From an uncultured Coriobacteriaceae bacterium (GTDB taxonomy: Bacteria > Actinomycetota > Coriobacteriia > Coriobacteriales > UMGS124), in contig USJP01000066.1 of assembly GCA_900555105.1 (NCBI GenBank), positions 1-7,523 of the forward strand: a stretch of 7,523 nucleotides of DNA. Reading direction: 5' to 3'. Positions within the stretch are counted from its first letter, which is position 1. Every line of letters begins with the position of its first letter. Positions 1-5,410 of the stretch are shown here, piece by piece. The translations under genes and the position numbers were made by a program. Below the pieces are notes generated by a model, which made no database searches, was not told where the DNA came from, and saw nothing but the letters and a program-made list of their open reading frames with translations.

Positions 1-93
1 CGTCCCCAGATGGCCCAGGCCGGCGGCAAGGACGCCGCAGGCATCGACGAGGCCCTGAAGCTCGCCCGCGAGCTCTTCACGGCAGGCAACTAG
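1..93 (+). CDS. alaS: Alanyl-tRNA synthetase, C-terminal end (partial)
   Basis: The window opens inside a reading frame that gives 30 residues ending in a TAG stop at 91-93. They begin RPQMAQAGGKDAAG and continue with a short helix-like tail (IDEALKLARELFTAGN). The R-P-x-M-A-Q-A-G-G-K-D signature is the well-known glycine-rich end of the C-Ala domain of AlaRS, where the family usually reads GGGG(R/K)xxMAQAGG. AlaRS charges tRNA-Ala in the cytoplasm, and the C-Ala domain helps tRNA binding and links the aminoacylation and editing modules. Only about the last 30 of roughly 870-880 residues are present, so nothing can be said about the catalytic or editing sites. The stop lies 2 nt before the ruvX start, implying co-transcription and probably coupled translation. 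The alaS-ruvX pairing is common in Gram-positive genomes and supports the call. Confidence 0.88.
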   Translation, partial: RPQMAQAGGKDAAGIDEALKLARELFTAGN

Positions 94-95
94 CT

Positions 96-527
96 TTGCA
101 GGCCCTCGCGCTCGACATAGGTGACGCTCGCGTGGGCGTGGCGTGCGGCAGCACGCGCACTGGCATCGCAATGCCTGTGTGCGTGCTGCCTGCGCACGAG
201 GTCTTCTCCCATGCGCCCAGTTTCAGGCGTGTGGTGGAAGACCACGAGCCCGACGTCCTTGTGGTGGGCAGGCCGCTCACCATGCAGGGCGAGCCTGGCC
301 CCCAGGCCCAGAAGCTCACCGAGATCGGCCAGCAAATCGCACAGCGCCTCGGTCTCGAGGTCGAGTTCGTCGACGAGCGCCTCACTTCCAGCGAGGCCAA
401 GCGCATCCTGCGCGAGCAGGGTCTCAACGAGAAGCAGATGCGCGGCAAGGTCGACAGTGTGGCAGCCTCCCTGTTCCTGCAGGTATGGCTTGATGTCAAG
501 AAGAACGACACGATGGGAATCGCATGA
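96..527 (+). CDS. ruvX: Putative pre-16S rRNA nuclease, YqgF/RuvX family
   Basis: A 143-residue protein of normal family length with the RNase H-like YqgF fold. Visible motifs are the first strand ALALDIGDARVGVA with catalytic Asp7, VLVVGRPLTMQGEPG (residues 54-68, the conserved GxPl segment), VDERLTSSEA with Glu94, and KVDSVAASLFL with Asp120. These three acidic residues match the metal-binding set of the family. YqgF proteins trim the 5' end of pre-16S rRNA in the cytoplasm; the RuvX name comes from an older resolvase proposal. The start is TTG at 96, because any later start (the next GTG is at 132) would remove the DIGD strand. A GGCAGG stretch at 81-86 is a modest ribosome binding site. 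The gene lies 2 nt after alaS, and its TGA overlaps the mltG ATG (ATGA at 524-527), so translation is probably coupled on both sides. Confidence 0.93.
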   Translation: MQALALDIGDARVGVACGSTRTGIAMPVCVLPAHEVFSHAPSFRRVVEDHEPDVLVVGRPLTMQGEPGPQAQKLTEIGQQIAQRLGLEVEFVDERLTSSEAKRILREQGLNEKQMRGKVDSVAASLFLQVWLDVKKNDTMGIA

Positions 528-1711
528 GCCTTCAACCGTTTGATCCCTCCTCGCTGAAGGACAATGCGTCCACGGGGTCCGGCATTGCGAACAACGCGCC
601 CATGGAGCGCATAAAGACCTCGTACTCCGACGAAGCGACGCGCAAGCGCCATGCTCCGCATAAGGGCATGCCCCTCAAGGTCGCGTTCATCGGCCTTGTG
701 TGCTTTTTTGCCGTCGTGGTCGTCATCGTGGTCGTCAACGCTTCGCAGTGCTCCGAGAAAATCGCCGTTATCGAGCAGGAGCAGGCCGAGACCACGGTCG
801 ACATTCCCAACGGCTACGGCACGGGCGACATCTCGCGCCTGCTGCGCGACGAGGGCGTCATTGCCTCCACCACGGCCTTCATCCAGGCTGTTGCCGCCCA
901 GGGTGCAGAGGGTGCGCTTCAGGCGGGCACCTATACCTTTATGAAGGGCATGACGTACGAGCAGATCGTCTCCATGCTCGTCGCGGGTACGGCTGCGTCG
1001 GGTGTGTCCATCACCATCCCCGAAGGCTTCACGGTGGCCCAGACGGCACAGCGCTTTGCCGACACGTTTGGCTTCTCCTACGACGACTTCATGGCGCAGG
1101 CCAAGGCGTCCAACTATGTGGGCGAGTTCACGTTCCTCAACGGTGCGTACAACAACTCGCTTGAGGGCTTCCTCTTCCCCAAGACGTATACCTTTGAGGA
1201 CGAGGTTACACCTGACATCGCTATCCGCACGATGCTCAAGCAGTTCCAGGTTGAGACGGCGGGCATCGACTGGAGCCATGTCGGCCAGGGTAACACCGTA
1301 CTGTCGGAGTACCAGGTTGTCTGCATGGCCTCGCTCATCGAGCGCGAGACCGCTGTTGAGGCTGAGCGCCCCAACGTCGCCTCGGTCATCTACAACCGCC
1401 TCAACGCCGGTTGGTACCTGCAGATCGACGCCGCCATCGCCTATGCGCTCAACAAGGCCGACCTGCTCACCTACGCTGACCTCGAGGTTGACTCGCCCTA
1501 CAACACCTACACCAACCTCGGCCTTATTCCCGGTCCCATCTGCTCGCCCTCGCTGTCTTCCATCAATGCGGTCATCAACGCCGCTCAGACCGACTACTAC
1601 TTCTACGTCGCGTCTGCTGCCCTTGATGGCACGCATGTGTTCTGCACCAACGAGGACGAGTTCAACGAGGCCCGCAACGAGTACAACGCCGCTGCCGGCA
1701 TCGTAGGGTAG
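524..1711 (+). CDS. mltG: Endolytic peptidoglycan transglycosylase MltG (YceG family)
   Basis: A 395-residue membrane-anchored protein. Residues 1-50 are hydrophilic with a basic stretch (RKRHAPHKG) just before a single transmembrane helix at about 51-72 (LKVAFIGLVCFFAVVVVIVV), giving cytoplasm-in, cell-wall-out topology. After it come a LysM-like segment (about 92-160) and the YceG domain. The active-site motif is MASLIERETAVEAERP with Glu273 aligned to the catalytic Glu of E. coli MltG (LASIVEKET), followed by VASVIYNRL and LQIDAAIAYAL. MltG cuts nascent glycan strands close to the membrane and so ends their growth. Near the end, DSPYNTY is conserved, but the usual G-L-P-P-x-P-I-x-x-P-G segment reads GLIPGPICSPS. 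The start at 524 overlaps the ruvX stop and has only a weak ribosome binding site. ATG 602 (Met27) is a possible later start that keeps the membrane helix. Confidence 0.93.
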   Translation: MSLQPFDPSSLKDNASTGSGIANNAPMERIKTSYSDEATRKRHAPHKGMPLKVAFIGLVCFFAVVVVIVVVNASQCSEKIAVIEQEQAETTVDIPNGYGTGDISRLLRDEGVIASTTAFIQAVAAQGAEGALQAGTYTFMKGMTYEQIVSMLVAGTAASGVSITIPEGFTVAQTAQRFADTFGFSYDDFMAQAKASNYVGEFTFLNGAYNNSLEGFLFPKTYTFEDEVTPDIAIRTMLKQFQVETAGIDWSHVGQGNTVLSEYQVVCMASLIERETAVEAERPNVASVIYNRLNAGWYLQIDAAIAYALNKADLLTYADLEVDSPYNTYTNLGLIPGPICSPSLSSINAVINAAQTDYYFYVASAALDGTHVFCTNEDEFNEARNEYNAAAGIVG

Positions 1712-1714
1712 GCC

Positions 1715-2230
1715 ATGTGTATCATCGCCCCGCAGCGCTACGTAACCTCGATAGACGTCGTCGACCTTGACGACCTCAAGCGTTGCGGGGTGCGTGGTTT
1801 GCTGCTCGACCGAGACAACACGGTTATCCCGCGCACCACAGGCGTCGCTCCGCGGGAGGTCGAAGCCTGGATGCGCAGGGCTCGTGAGCTTGGCTTCAAG
1901 ATTTGCTTTGTCTCGAACAACGACTACGAGCGTGTGGAGCCCACCGCGCGTCTTTTCGAGGCGGGCCTTGTCGCAAAGGCTCACAAGCCCCGTCCCGGCG
2001 GGCTCCTTCAGGCGGCACGTGACATGGGTTTGACGCCTCAGGAGTGTTTCGTCATCGGCGATCAGCTTTACACCGACATCTTCGGTGCAAAGCTCGCCCA
2101 TATGCGCCACGCTCTCGTGGTGCCGCAGTGCAGCCAGGACCTGTGGTATTCGCCGCCCATGCGCGCCATGGAGCGCATGCTTCTCCATGGTCTCAAGCCC
2201 GCAAGCACCTGGGAGCCCCTCACGTGCTAG
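1715..2230 (+). CDS. yqeG: YqeG-family HAD phosphatase (subfamily IIIA)
   Basis: A 171-residue cytoplasmic protein of the HAD superfamily with all four motifs. Motif I is LLLDRDNTVIP (nucleophile Asp32, general acid/base Asp34). Motif II is CFVSNND (Ser67-Asn68-Asn69), motif III is Lys91 in AHKPRPGG, and motif IV is VIGDQLYTDIFGA (Asp116, Asp121). The compact size, with no large cap insertion, and the N-terminal P-x-x-Y-V-x-S-I-x-x-V-D-x-x-x-L pattern fit the YqeG type. The family is predicted to hydrolyse a phosphate monoester, but the natural substrate is not firmly established and nothing here identifies it. Motif I has Arg33 where many members have Leu. The ATG lies 3 nt after the mltG stop, with GGGTAGG overlapping that stop as a likely ribosome binding site. 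The last 7 bases overlap the start of the next gene. Confidence 0.87.
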   Translation: MCIIAPQRYVTSIDVVDLDDLKRCGVRGLLLDRDNTVIPRTTGVAPREVEAWMRRARELGFKICFVSNNDYERVEPTARLFEAGLVAKAHKPRPGGLLQAARDMGLTPQECFVIGDQLYTDIFGAKLAHMRHALVVPQCSQDLWYSPPMRAMERMLLHGLKPASTWEPLTC

Positions 2231-2694
2231 AGATTCTTGCGGCCGTCTTGCTTTCCTCGGCGTTTCTCGGCGTGCTTCTGTGGGCTGCGGTGTCGGACGC
2301 CCGCCCCCGCCGCATTCCCAATGCCAGCGTCGCAGCCCTTGCGCTGTTGGGGCTGGCTGGCAACATGACGCCGCTGCTTGGCATGGATTTGCCGTATGTT
2401 CAGGGGTTGAAATCCTGTGCCGTCGTTGCGCTTGGCGTGACGGCGGCATTTTTGGCTTTCGAGGCCATATGGCGGGCCGTGTCTGGCCGCGGTGCCGGGC
2501 TGGGTATGGGCGACATCAAGCTCATCGGCGCCGCTGCGCTCACCCTTGGTGCCTGGGTTTTGCCATGCGTTGCCGTGGCGTGTGTGCTCGCCTCCGTGGT
2601 GGAGACGCTGCGCGGCAACAAGGCGTTCGCCTTCGGTCCGTATTTGTGCACGACCTTTGCAGTTTGCTTCTTATACCTCGCCCTTTTCACGTAG
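2224..2694 (+). CDS. Short type IV prepilin peptidase (A24 family, TadV/CpaA-like)
   Basis: I place the start at GTG 2224, overlapping the yqeG stop by 7 nt, which gives 156 residues. The open frame reaches back to 2044, but the extra residues are yqeG read out of frame. The protein is almost wholly hydrophobic, with about five or six membrane segments (roughly 3-23, 34-51, 63-82, 99-127 and 139-156). It carries both catalytic aspartate motifs of A24 aspartic peptidases: SDARPRRIPN with Asp25, and GLGMGDIKL with Asp97 in the GxGD signature. FGPYL near the end is also typical. It lacks the N-terminal methyltransferase-like domain of full-length PilD, so it resembles the compact Tad/Flp or competence-type enzymes that cleave the leader of pilins or pseudopilins at the inner face of the membrane. 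No pilin or assembly gene is in view, so the substrate must be encoded elsewhere. Confidence 0.85.
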   Translation: MLEILAAVLLSSAFLGVLLWAAVSDARPRRIPNASVAALALLGLAGNMTPLLGMDLPYVQGLKSCAVVALGVTAAFLAFEAIWRAVSGRGAGLGMGDIKLIGAAALTLGAWVLPCVAVACVLASVVETLRGNKAFAFGPYLCTTFAVCFLYLALFT

Positions 2695-2775
2695 GGTATG
2701 CGCACGGCTTGATGATGGTAGAATCTCCCGTGGAAAACGACGCATGAGACGGACGAGCATGAACAGTGATTTTGC
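2695..2775 (+). promoter_or_regulatory. aroK leader with possible extended -10 promoter
   Basis: This 81-nt gap is the first real break in the left operon. At 2716-2724 it holds TGGTAGAAT, which fits an extended -10 element (TGn followed by TAGAAT, five of six matches to TATAAT). Transcription would then start near 2731. No good -35 is seen at the usual spacing: TTCACG at 2686-2691 is too far upstream. That is tolerable for an extended -10 promoter but keeps the call tentative. Two 11-residue reading frames also lie here and are described separately. No terminator hairpin is visible, so read-through from the upstream genes is likely as well. Confidence 0.35.
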
Positions 2776-2779
2776 ATGA
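2744..2779 (+). other. Mini-ORF coupled to the aroK start (11 residues)
   Basis: The frame starts at ATG 2744, encodes MRRTSMNSDFA and stops at TGA 2777-2779, sharing ATGA with the aroK start at 2776. GGAAAA at 2732-2737 lies 6 nt upstream and could be a weak ribosome binding site. A second mini-ORF, 2712-2747 (MMVESPVENDA), ends in the same ATGA fashion on this ATG. A promoter at 2716-2724 would leave only the 2744 frame on its transcript. The chain suggests translation by termination and reinitiation, which would compensate for the lack of a clear ribosome binding site before aroK. Chance is a real alternative for frames this short. Confidence 0.25.
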
Positions 2780-3333
2780 CTGACAAGCCTGAAAACGAGG
2801 CAGGGTATACGCGCCATGTGGGCTGCGACCATATCTTTTTCATCGGCTTCCTCGGAGCAGGCAAGTCCACGGTCGCGCGTAACCTGGGCAGGTTGTTCAA
2901 TCGTCGCCATCTCGACACCGACCGCATGGTGGTGCATCGCGAGCAGAAGAGCGTCGCCGAGATTTTCCAGACGACAGGCGAGGCTCATTTTCGCGAGCTC
3001 GAGCGTGTAGCGCTCGAGAGGCTCTCGCATGAGAAGAGTTGCCTGGTTTCGTGCGGTGGCGGCATTATCGAGCGTGCCGACAACGTCGAGCTCATGCGCT
3101 CCATGGGCAAGGTCGTCTTTCTCGACCTCGACCTCGACGACGCGCTTGGACACATCACCCACCCCGAGATTCGCCCTGACTTGGGTGATTATGAGCATGC
3201 CAAAGCGCTGCTTGCGCACAGGCTTCCCTTGTATCAAGCTGCTGCCGATTACACCGTGGACATCCGCGGGTTGTCGTTTTCTGACGTCGCCTACAAGGTG
3301 GGCGGTCTTTTGTACGAAGAGGGGCTCCTGTAG
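2776..3333 (+). CDS. aroK: Shikimate kinase
   Basis: A 185-residue P-loop kinase that phosphorylates shikimate at the 3-hydroxyl with ATP, a step toward chorismate in the cytoplasm. The Walker A motif is GFLGAGKS (24-31, Lys30). DTD at 47-49 supplies the Mg2+ and shikimate aspartates, and FRELE (72-76) gives the substrate arginine Arg73. CGGGII (93-98) is the glycine-rich loop, RPDL (133-136) sits where the lid RPLL motif normally is, and Arg149 in HRLPLYQAAAD is the late conserved arginine. These match M. tuberculosis shikimate kinase with a near-constant offset of 15, so the N-terminus is about 15 residues longer. No clear ribosome binding site precedes ATG 2776, which overlaps a mini-ORF stop. 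GTG 2818 (Val15) would give a standard-length enzyme and cannot be excluded. No other shikimate-pathway gene is in the window. Confidence 0.93.
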   Translation: MTDKPENEAGYTRHVGCDHIFFIGFLGAGKSTVARNLGRLFNRRHLDTDRMVVHREQKSVAEIFQTTGEAHFRELERVALERLSHEKSCLVSCGGGIIERADNVELMRSMGKVVFLDLDLDDALGHITHPEIRPDLGDYEHAKALLAHRLPLYQAAADYTVDIRGLSFSDVAYKVGGLLYEEGLL

Positions 3334-3351
3334 CCTTCCGTCTCTTTTTTT
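3321..3351 (+). terminator. Possible weak terminator or attenuator after aroK
   Basis: GGGGCT (3321-3326) can pair with AGCCTT (3332-3337) across a 5-nt loop that includes part of the aroK stop codon. The stem has four Watson-Crick and two G-U pairs. It is followed by TCTC and a run of seven T (3345-3351). The stem is short and its gap to the T run is longer than usual, so it would at best stop some of the transcription entering the peptidase gene. No separate promoter is evident between here and 3379. Confidence 0.27.
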
Positions 3352-3378
3352 GGCGTACCTGAGAGAAAGGTGTCTCAC

Positions 3379-4497
3379 ATGTCCGTTCAAGACAGGATTG
3401 CCAAGATTCGCAGCCTTATGGAGCAGCGCGGCTATGACGCTCTCGTGCTGCGCAACAATGCCGACCTGCGCTGGCTCACGGGCGCGGCGCGCGTCTTTGA
3501 CTTTGAGAACGCGCACACTGCCTTTATCACGCAGAACGATCTTTTCTTCCATACCGACTCGCGCTACTACAACACGTTCCTCGAGGCACTCGGTCCCGAC
3601 ACGCCGTGGAAGTTCGACATGGACCTGTGCGGCATGGGGTCCTGGGTCGCGCGTCATGCTCTGCAGGCCCATGTGGCATCTGGCGTCATCTGCGTCGAGG
3701 ACACCATCACGCTTGCGCAGGCCTCTGAGCTGCGTCGCGCCTTCGAGGATCGCTCGCTTGCCCCGCGCTTTGCCCAGCTCCACGACGACATCATCAAGCT
3801 TCGCGCCGTCAAGGACGACGAGGAGATCGAGCTCATGCGTCGTGCCCAGAAGGTGACCGACGAGGCCTTCACGTACATGTGCGGCATCATTCGTCCCGGC
3901 CTCACCGAGATGGAGCTGCGTGTCGAGCTCGACAACTACATGCTCAGCCATGGTGGAGACGCGCTTGCGTTTGACACCATCCTTGCCAGCGGTCCCAACT
4001 CTGCCAACCCCCATGCAAGGCCGGGCGCCCGCATGGTGCAGGAGGGCGACTTCGTGCTGATGGATTACGGCGCGGGTCTGGGCGATTACCGTTCCGACAT
4101 GACGCGCACCGTGGTGGTGGGCCAGCCCAGCCCCAAGCAGCTTGAGATCTACAACACCGTGCGCCGTGCCCACGAGGCGTGCGCGGTGGCTATCCGTCCC
4201 GGCGTGAAGTGCCGCGAGGTACACGAGCTTGCCGTCAAGATCATCGCCGAGGCTGGCTATGGCGATTACTTTGCGCACGGCCTCGGTCACGGTGTGGGCA
4301 TCGACATCCATGAGCTTCCCCGCACGAGTCGCACGACGACCGACGTGTACGAGCCTGGTATGGTATGTACTGTTGAACCTGGCATTTACCTGCCCGGTTG
4401 GGGTGGCGTGCGCCTTGAGGACTACGGCGTAGTCACCGAGGGGGGCTTCGAGCCCTTCACTGCGTCCACCCACGATCTCGTCGTCATCGACCTCTAG
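3379..4497 (+). CDS. Xaa-Pro aminopeptidase-like M24 metallopeptidase
   Basis: A 372-residue cytoplasmic protein with the two-domain layout of Xaa-Pro peptidases: an N-terminal creatinase-like domain (about 1-140, with the LVLRNNADLRWLTG strand) and a C-terminal pita-bread catalytic domain. All five metal ligands are present: Asp229 (VLMDYGAG), Asp240 (YRSDMTRT), His304 (GLGHGVGIDIHE), Glu333 (TVEPGIYLPG) and Glu347 (GGVRLED). Enzymes of this type remove a residue preceding proline from peptides or split Xaa-Pro dipeptides; sequence alone does not decide between the PepP and PepQ activities. I chose ATG 3379 because AAAGGTG at 3366-3372 sits at proper ribosome-binding distance. The GTG at 3370 would lie inside that site. 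The gene follows aroK by 45 nt and precedes efp, a neighbourhood often seen for this family in Gram-positives. Confidence 0.92.
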   Translation: MSVQDRIAKIRSLMEQRGYDALVLRNNADLRWLTGAARVFDFENAHTAFITQNDLFFHTDSRYYNTFLEALGPDTPWKFDMDLCGMGSWVARHALQAHVASGVICVEDTITLAQASELRRAFEDRSLAPRFAQLHDDIIKLRAVKDDEEIELMRRAQKVTDEAFTYMCGIIRPGLTEMELRVELDNYMLSHGGDALAFDTILASGPNSANPHARPGARMVQEGDFVLMDYGAGLGDYRSDMTRTVVVGQPSPKQLEIYNTVRRAHEACAVAIRPGVKCREVHELAVKIIAEAGYGDYFAHGLGHGVGIDIHELPRTSRTTTDVYEPGMVCTVEPGIYLPGWGGVRLEDYGVVTEGGFEPFTASTHDLVVIDL

Positions 4498-4715
4498 GCG
4501 TTCTCGGTGCTCGATTTCGTCGCACGCGGGGGGTCATGCCCTTCCGTTTCGACATGCCTCATGGGCCTCAATGCGTCGCATCTGTCTTGAGTGTAGGGAG
4601 AGCGTGCGTGTTTGGGCATGGGGTATTGTGCGCCTCGGGCCACCTGAGATATGATTCGACAGTTATTGAGAGTCCGGTAATCGTGCCGGGCATAGTGCGA
4701 GCGAAAGGCAAACCT
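4498..4715 (+). promoter_or_regulatory. Intergenic region with candidate efp promoter
   Basis: These 218 nt hold no convincing gene. The open frame that extends efp upstream to 4536 has no family similarity there and is better read as leader. A candidate promoter is TTGTGC (4626-4631), an 18-nt spacer and TATGAT (4650-4655, five of six matches to TATAAT), placing the start of transcription near 4662 and giving a leader of about 55 nt. The leader includes a small CCGG/CCGG stem (4674-4677 with 4686-4689) and the ribosome binding site AAAGG (4704-4708). No strong terminator for the upstream peptidase gene is visible, so read-through into efp is possible. Confidence 0.45.
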
Positions 4716-5279
4716 GTGGCTACTCTGGGTATTACTGATCTGAAGGCCGGTCTGGGCGTCAACATCAATGGCAAGGACTGCATTGTTCTCGAGGCTCAGC
4801 ATGTCAAGCCGGGCAAGGGCAACACCTACGTCCGCACCAAGTACAAGGACATCCGCACCGGTCGCGTGAACGAGCAGAACTTCCAGCAGTCCGCCAAGTT
4901 CGAGAGCGTTCGCATGGAGACTCGCGAGATGCAGTATCTCTACAGCGATGGCGACAACTTCTGGTTCATGGACAACGACTCCTATGAGCAGATTCCCGTT
5001 GAGGTTGCCACTGTGGGCGACGACGCCAAGTGGCTCAAGGAGAACGACATCTGCCTGATGCAGTACGCCAACGGCGTGCTCTACGCTGTTCAGCCCCCCA
5101 TGTTCATCGAGGTCGAGATCACCGAGACCGAGCCTGGCTTCAAGGGTGACACCGTCCAGTCCGGCACCAAGCCCGCTGTCGTTGAGACCGGCGCCACTGT
5201 TCAGGTCCCCATGTTCGTCAACGTGGGCGACCGCATCAAGGTTGACACCCGCGAGGCTAAGTACATCTCCCGCGTCTAG
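4716..5279 (+). CDS. efp: Translation elongation factor P
   Basis: A 187-residue protein, exactly the family's usual size. EF-P binds stalled ribosomes between the P and E sites and speeds peptide bond formation at runs of proline. I place the start at GTG 4716, giving MATLGITDLKAGL. It has AAAGG at 4704-4708 as ribosome binding site, and it puts the tip lysine of HVKPGKGN at position 34, the same as Lys34 of E. coli EF-P. Domain I (about 1-64, KOW-like) carries this loop and YVRTKYKDIRTG. Domain II begins near METREMQYLYSDGDNFWFMD. The C-terminal OB domain contains the EF-P signature region GDTVQSGTKPAVVETGATVQVPMFVNVGDRIKVDTRE, quoted here in part only as GDTVQSGTKPAVVETGA. The loop is PGKGN, not the PGKGP seen in many actinobacteria. 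No modification enzyme gene is nearby. A strong hairpin follows 38 nt downstream. Confidence 0.96.
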   Translation: MATLGITDLKAGLGVNINGKDCIVLEAQHVKPGKGNTYVRTKYKDIRTGRVNEQNFQQSAKFESVRMETREMQYLYSDGDNFWFMDNDSYEQIPVEVATVGDDAKWLKENDICLMQYANGVLYAVQPPMFIEVEITETEPGFKGDTVQSGTKPAVVETGATVQVPMFVNVGDRIKVDTREAKYISRV

Positions 5280-5317
5280 TCTTCCGAGCTGGGTTTCTTT
5301 CCCATCTGAGGCTTATA

Positions 5318-5357
5318 AAGAAGCCCCCGTTTGCATTGAAGCAAGCGGGGGCTTCTT
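5318..5357. terminator. Bidirectional intrinsic terminator between efp and murB
   Basis: A 17-bp stem is formed by 5318-5334 and 5341-5357, with a single G-T wobble and a six-base loop (ATTGAA); its core is GAAGCCCCCG/CGGGGGCTTC. On the + strand it is followed by TACGTTT after the CTTCTT end of the stem. On the - strand it is followed by the T-richer TCTTTATAAG. It lies between convergent genes, 38 nt after the efp stop and 53 nt after the murB stop (in murB's direction), so it most likely ends transcription from both sides. Confidence 0.88.
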
Positions 5358-5410
5358 ACGTTTGGAACTGACGAGCGAAGAAGGGCCAATCCGTGTTTTG
5401 GCAGAGTCCT

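Noticed and set aside
2044..2223. A 60-residue upstream extension of the prepilin peptidase frame
   Set aside because: It is yqeG read in another frame, is hydrophilic and Arg/His-rich unlike a membrane N-terminus, and the GTG at 2224 gives a normal start with the expected first membrane segment.
77..2449. A 790-codon open frame on the minus strand across ruvX, mltG, yqeG and the prepilin peptidase gene
   Set aside because: It lies antisense to four well-recognised genes, and its translation is low-complexity in the way GC-rich antisense frames are. I recognise no domain. Strong G/C third-position bias in the real genes removes stop codons from this frame.
3121..3142. Short repeat of CTCGAC units inside aroK
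   Set aside because: It simply encodes the Leu-Asp-rich strand LDLDLDD of the kinase, with biased codon use; it is not a separate repeat element.
2671..4473. A 600-codon open frame on the minus strand across aroK and the M24 peptidase gene
   Set aside because: Same cause: it is antisense to two genes with complete catalytic motifs, and its own translation has no recognisable motif or convincing start.
4535..4620. CATGCCC (4535-4541) and GGGCATG (4614-4620) as an inverted repeat after the peptidase gene
   Set aside because: Only 7 bp per arm with a 72-nt separation and no T run, so it is not a credible terminator and is likely chance in GC-rich DNA.
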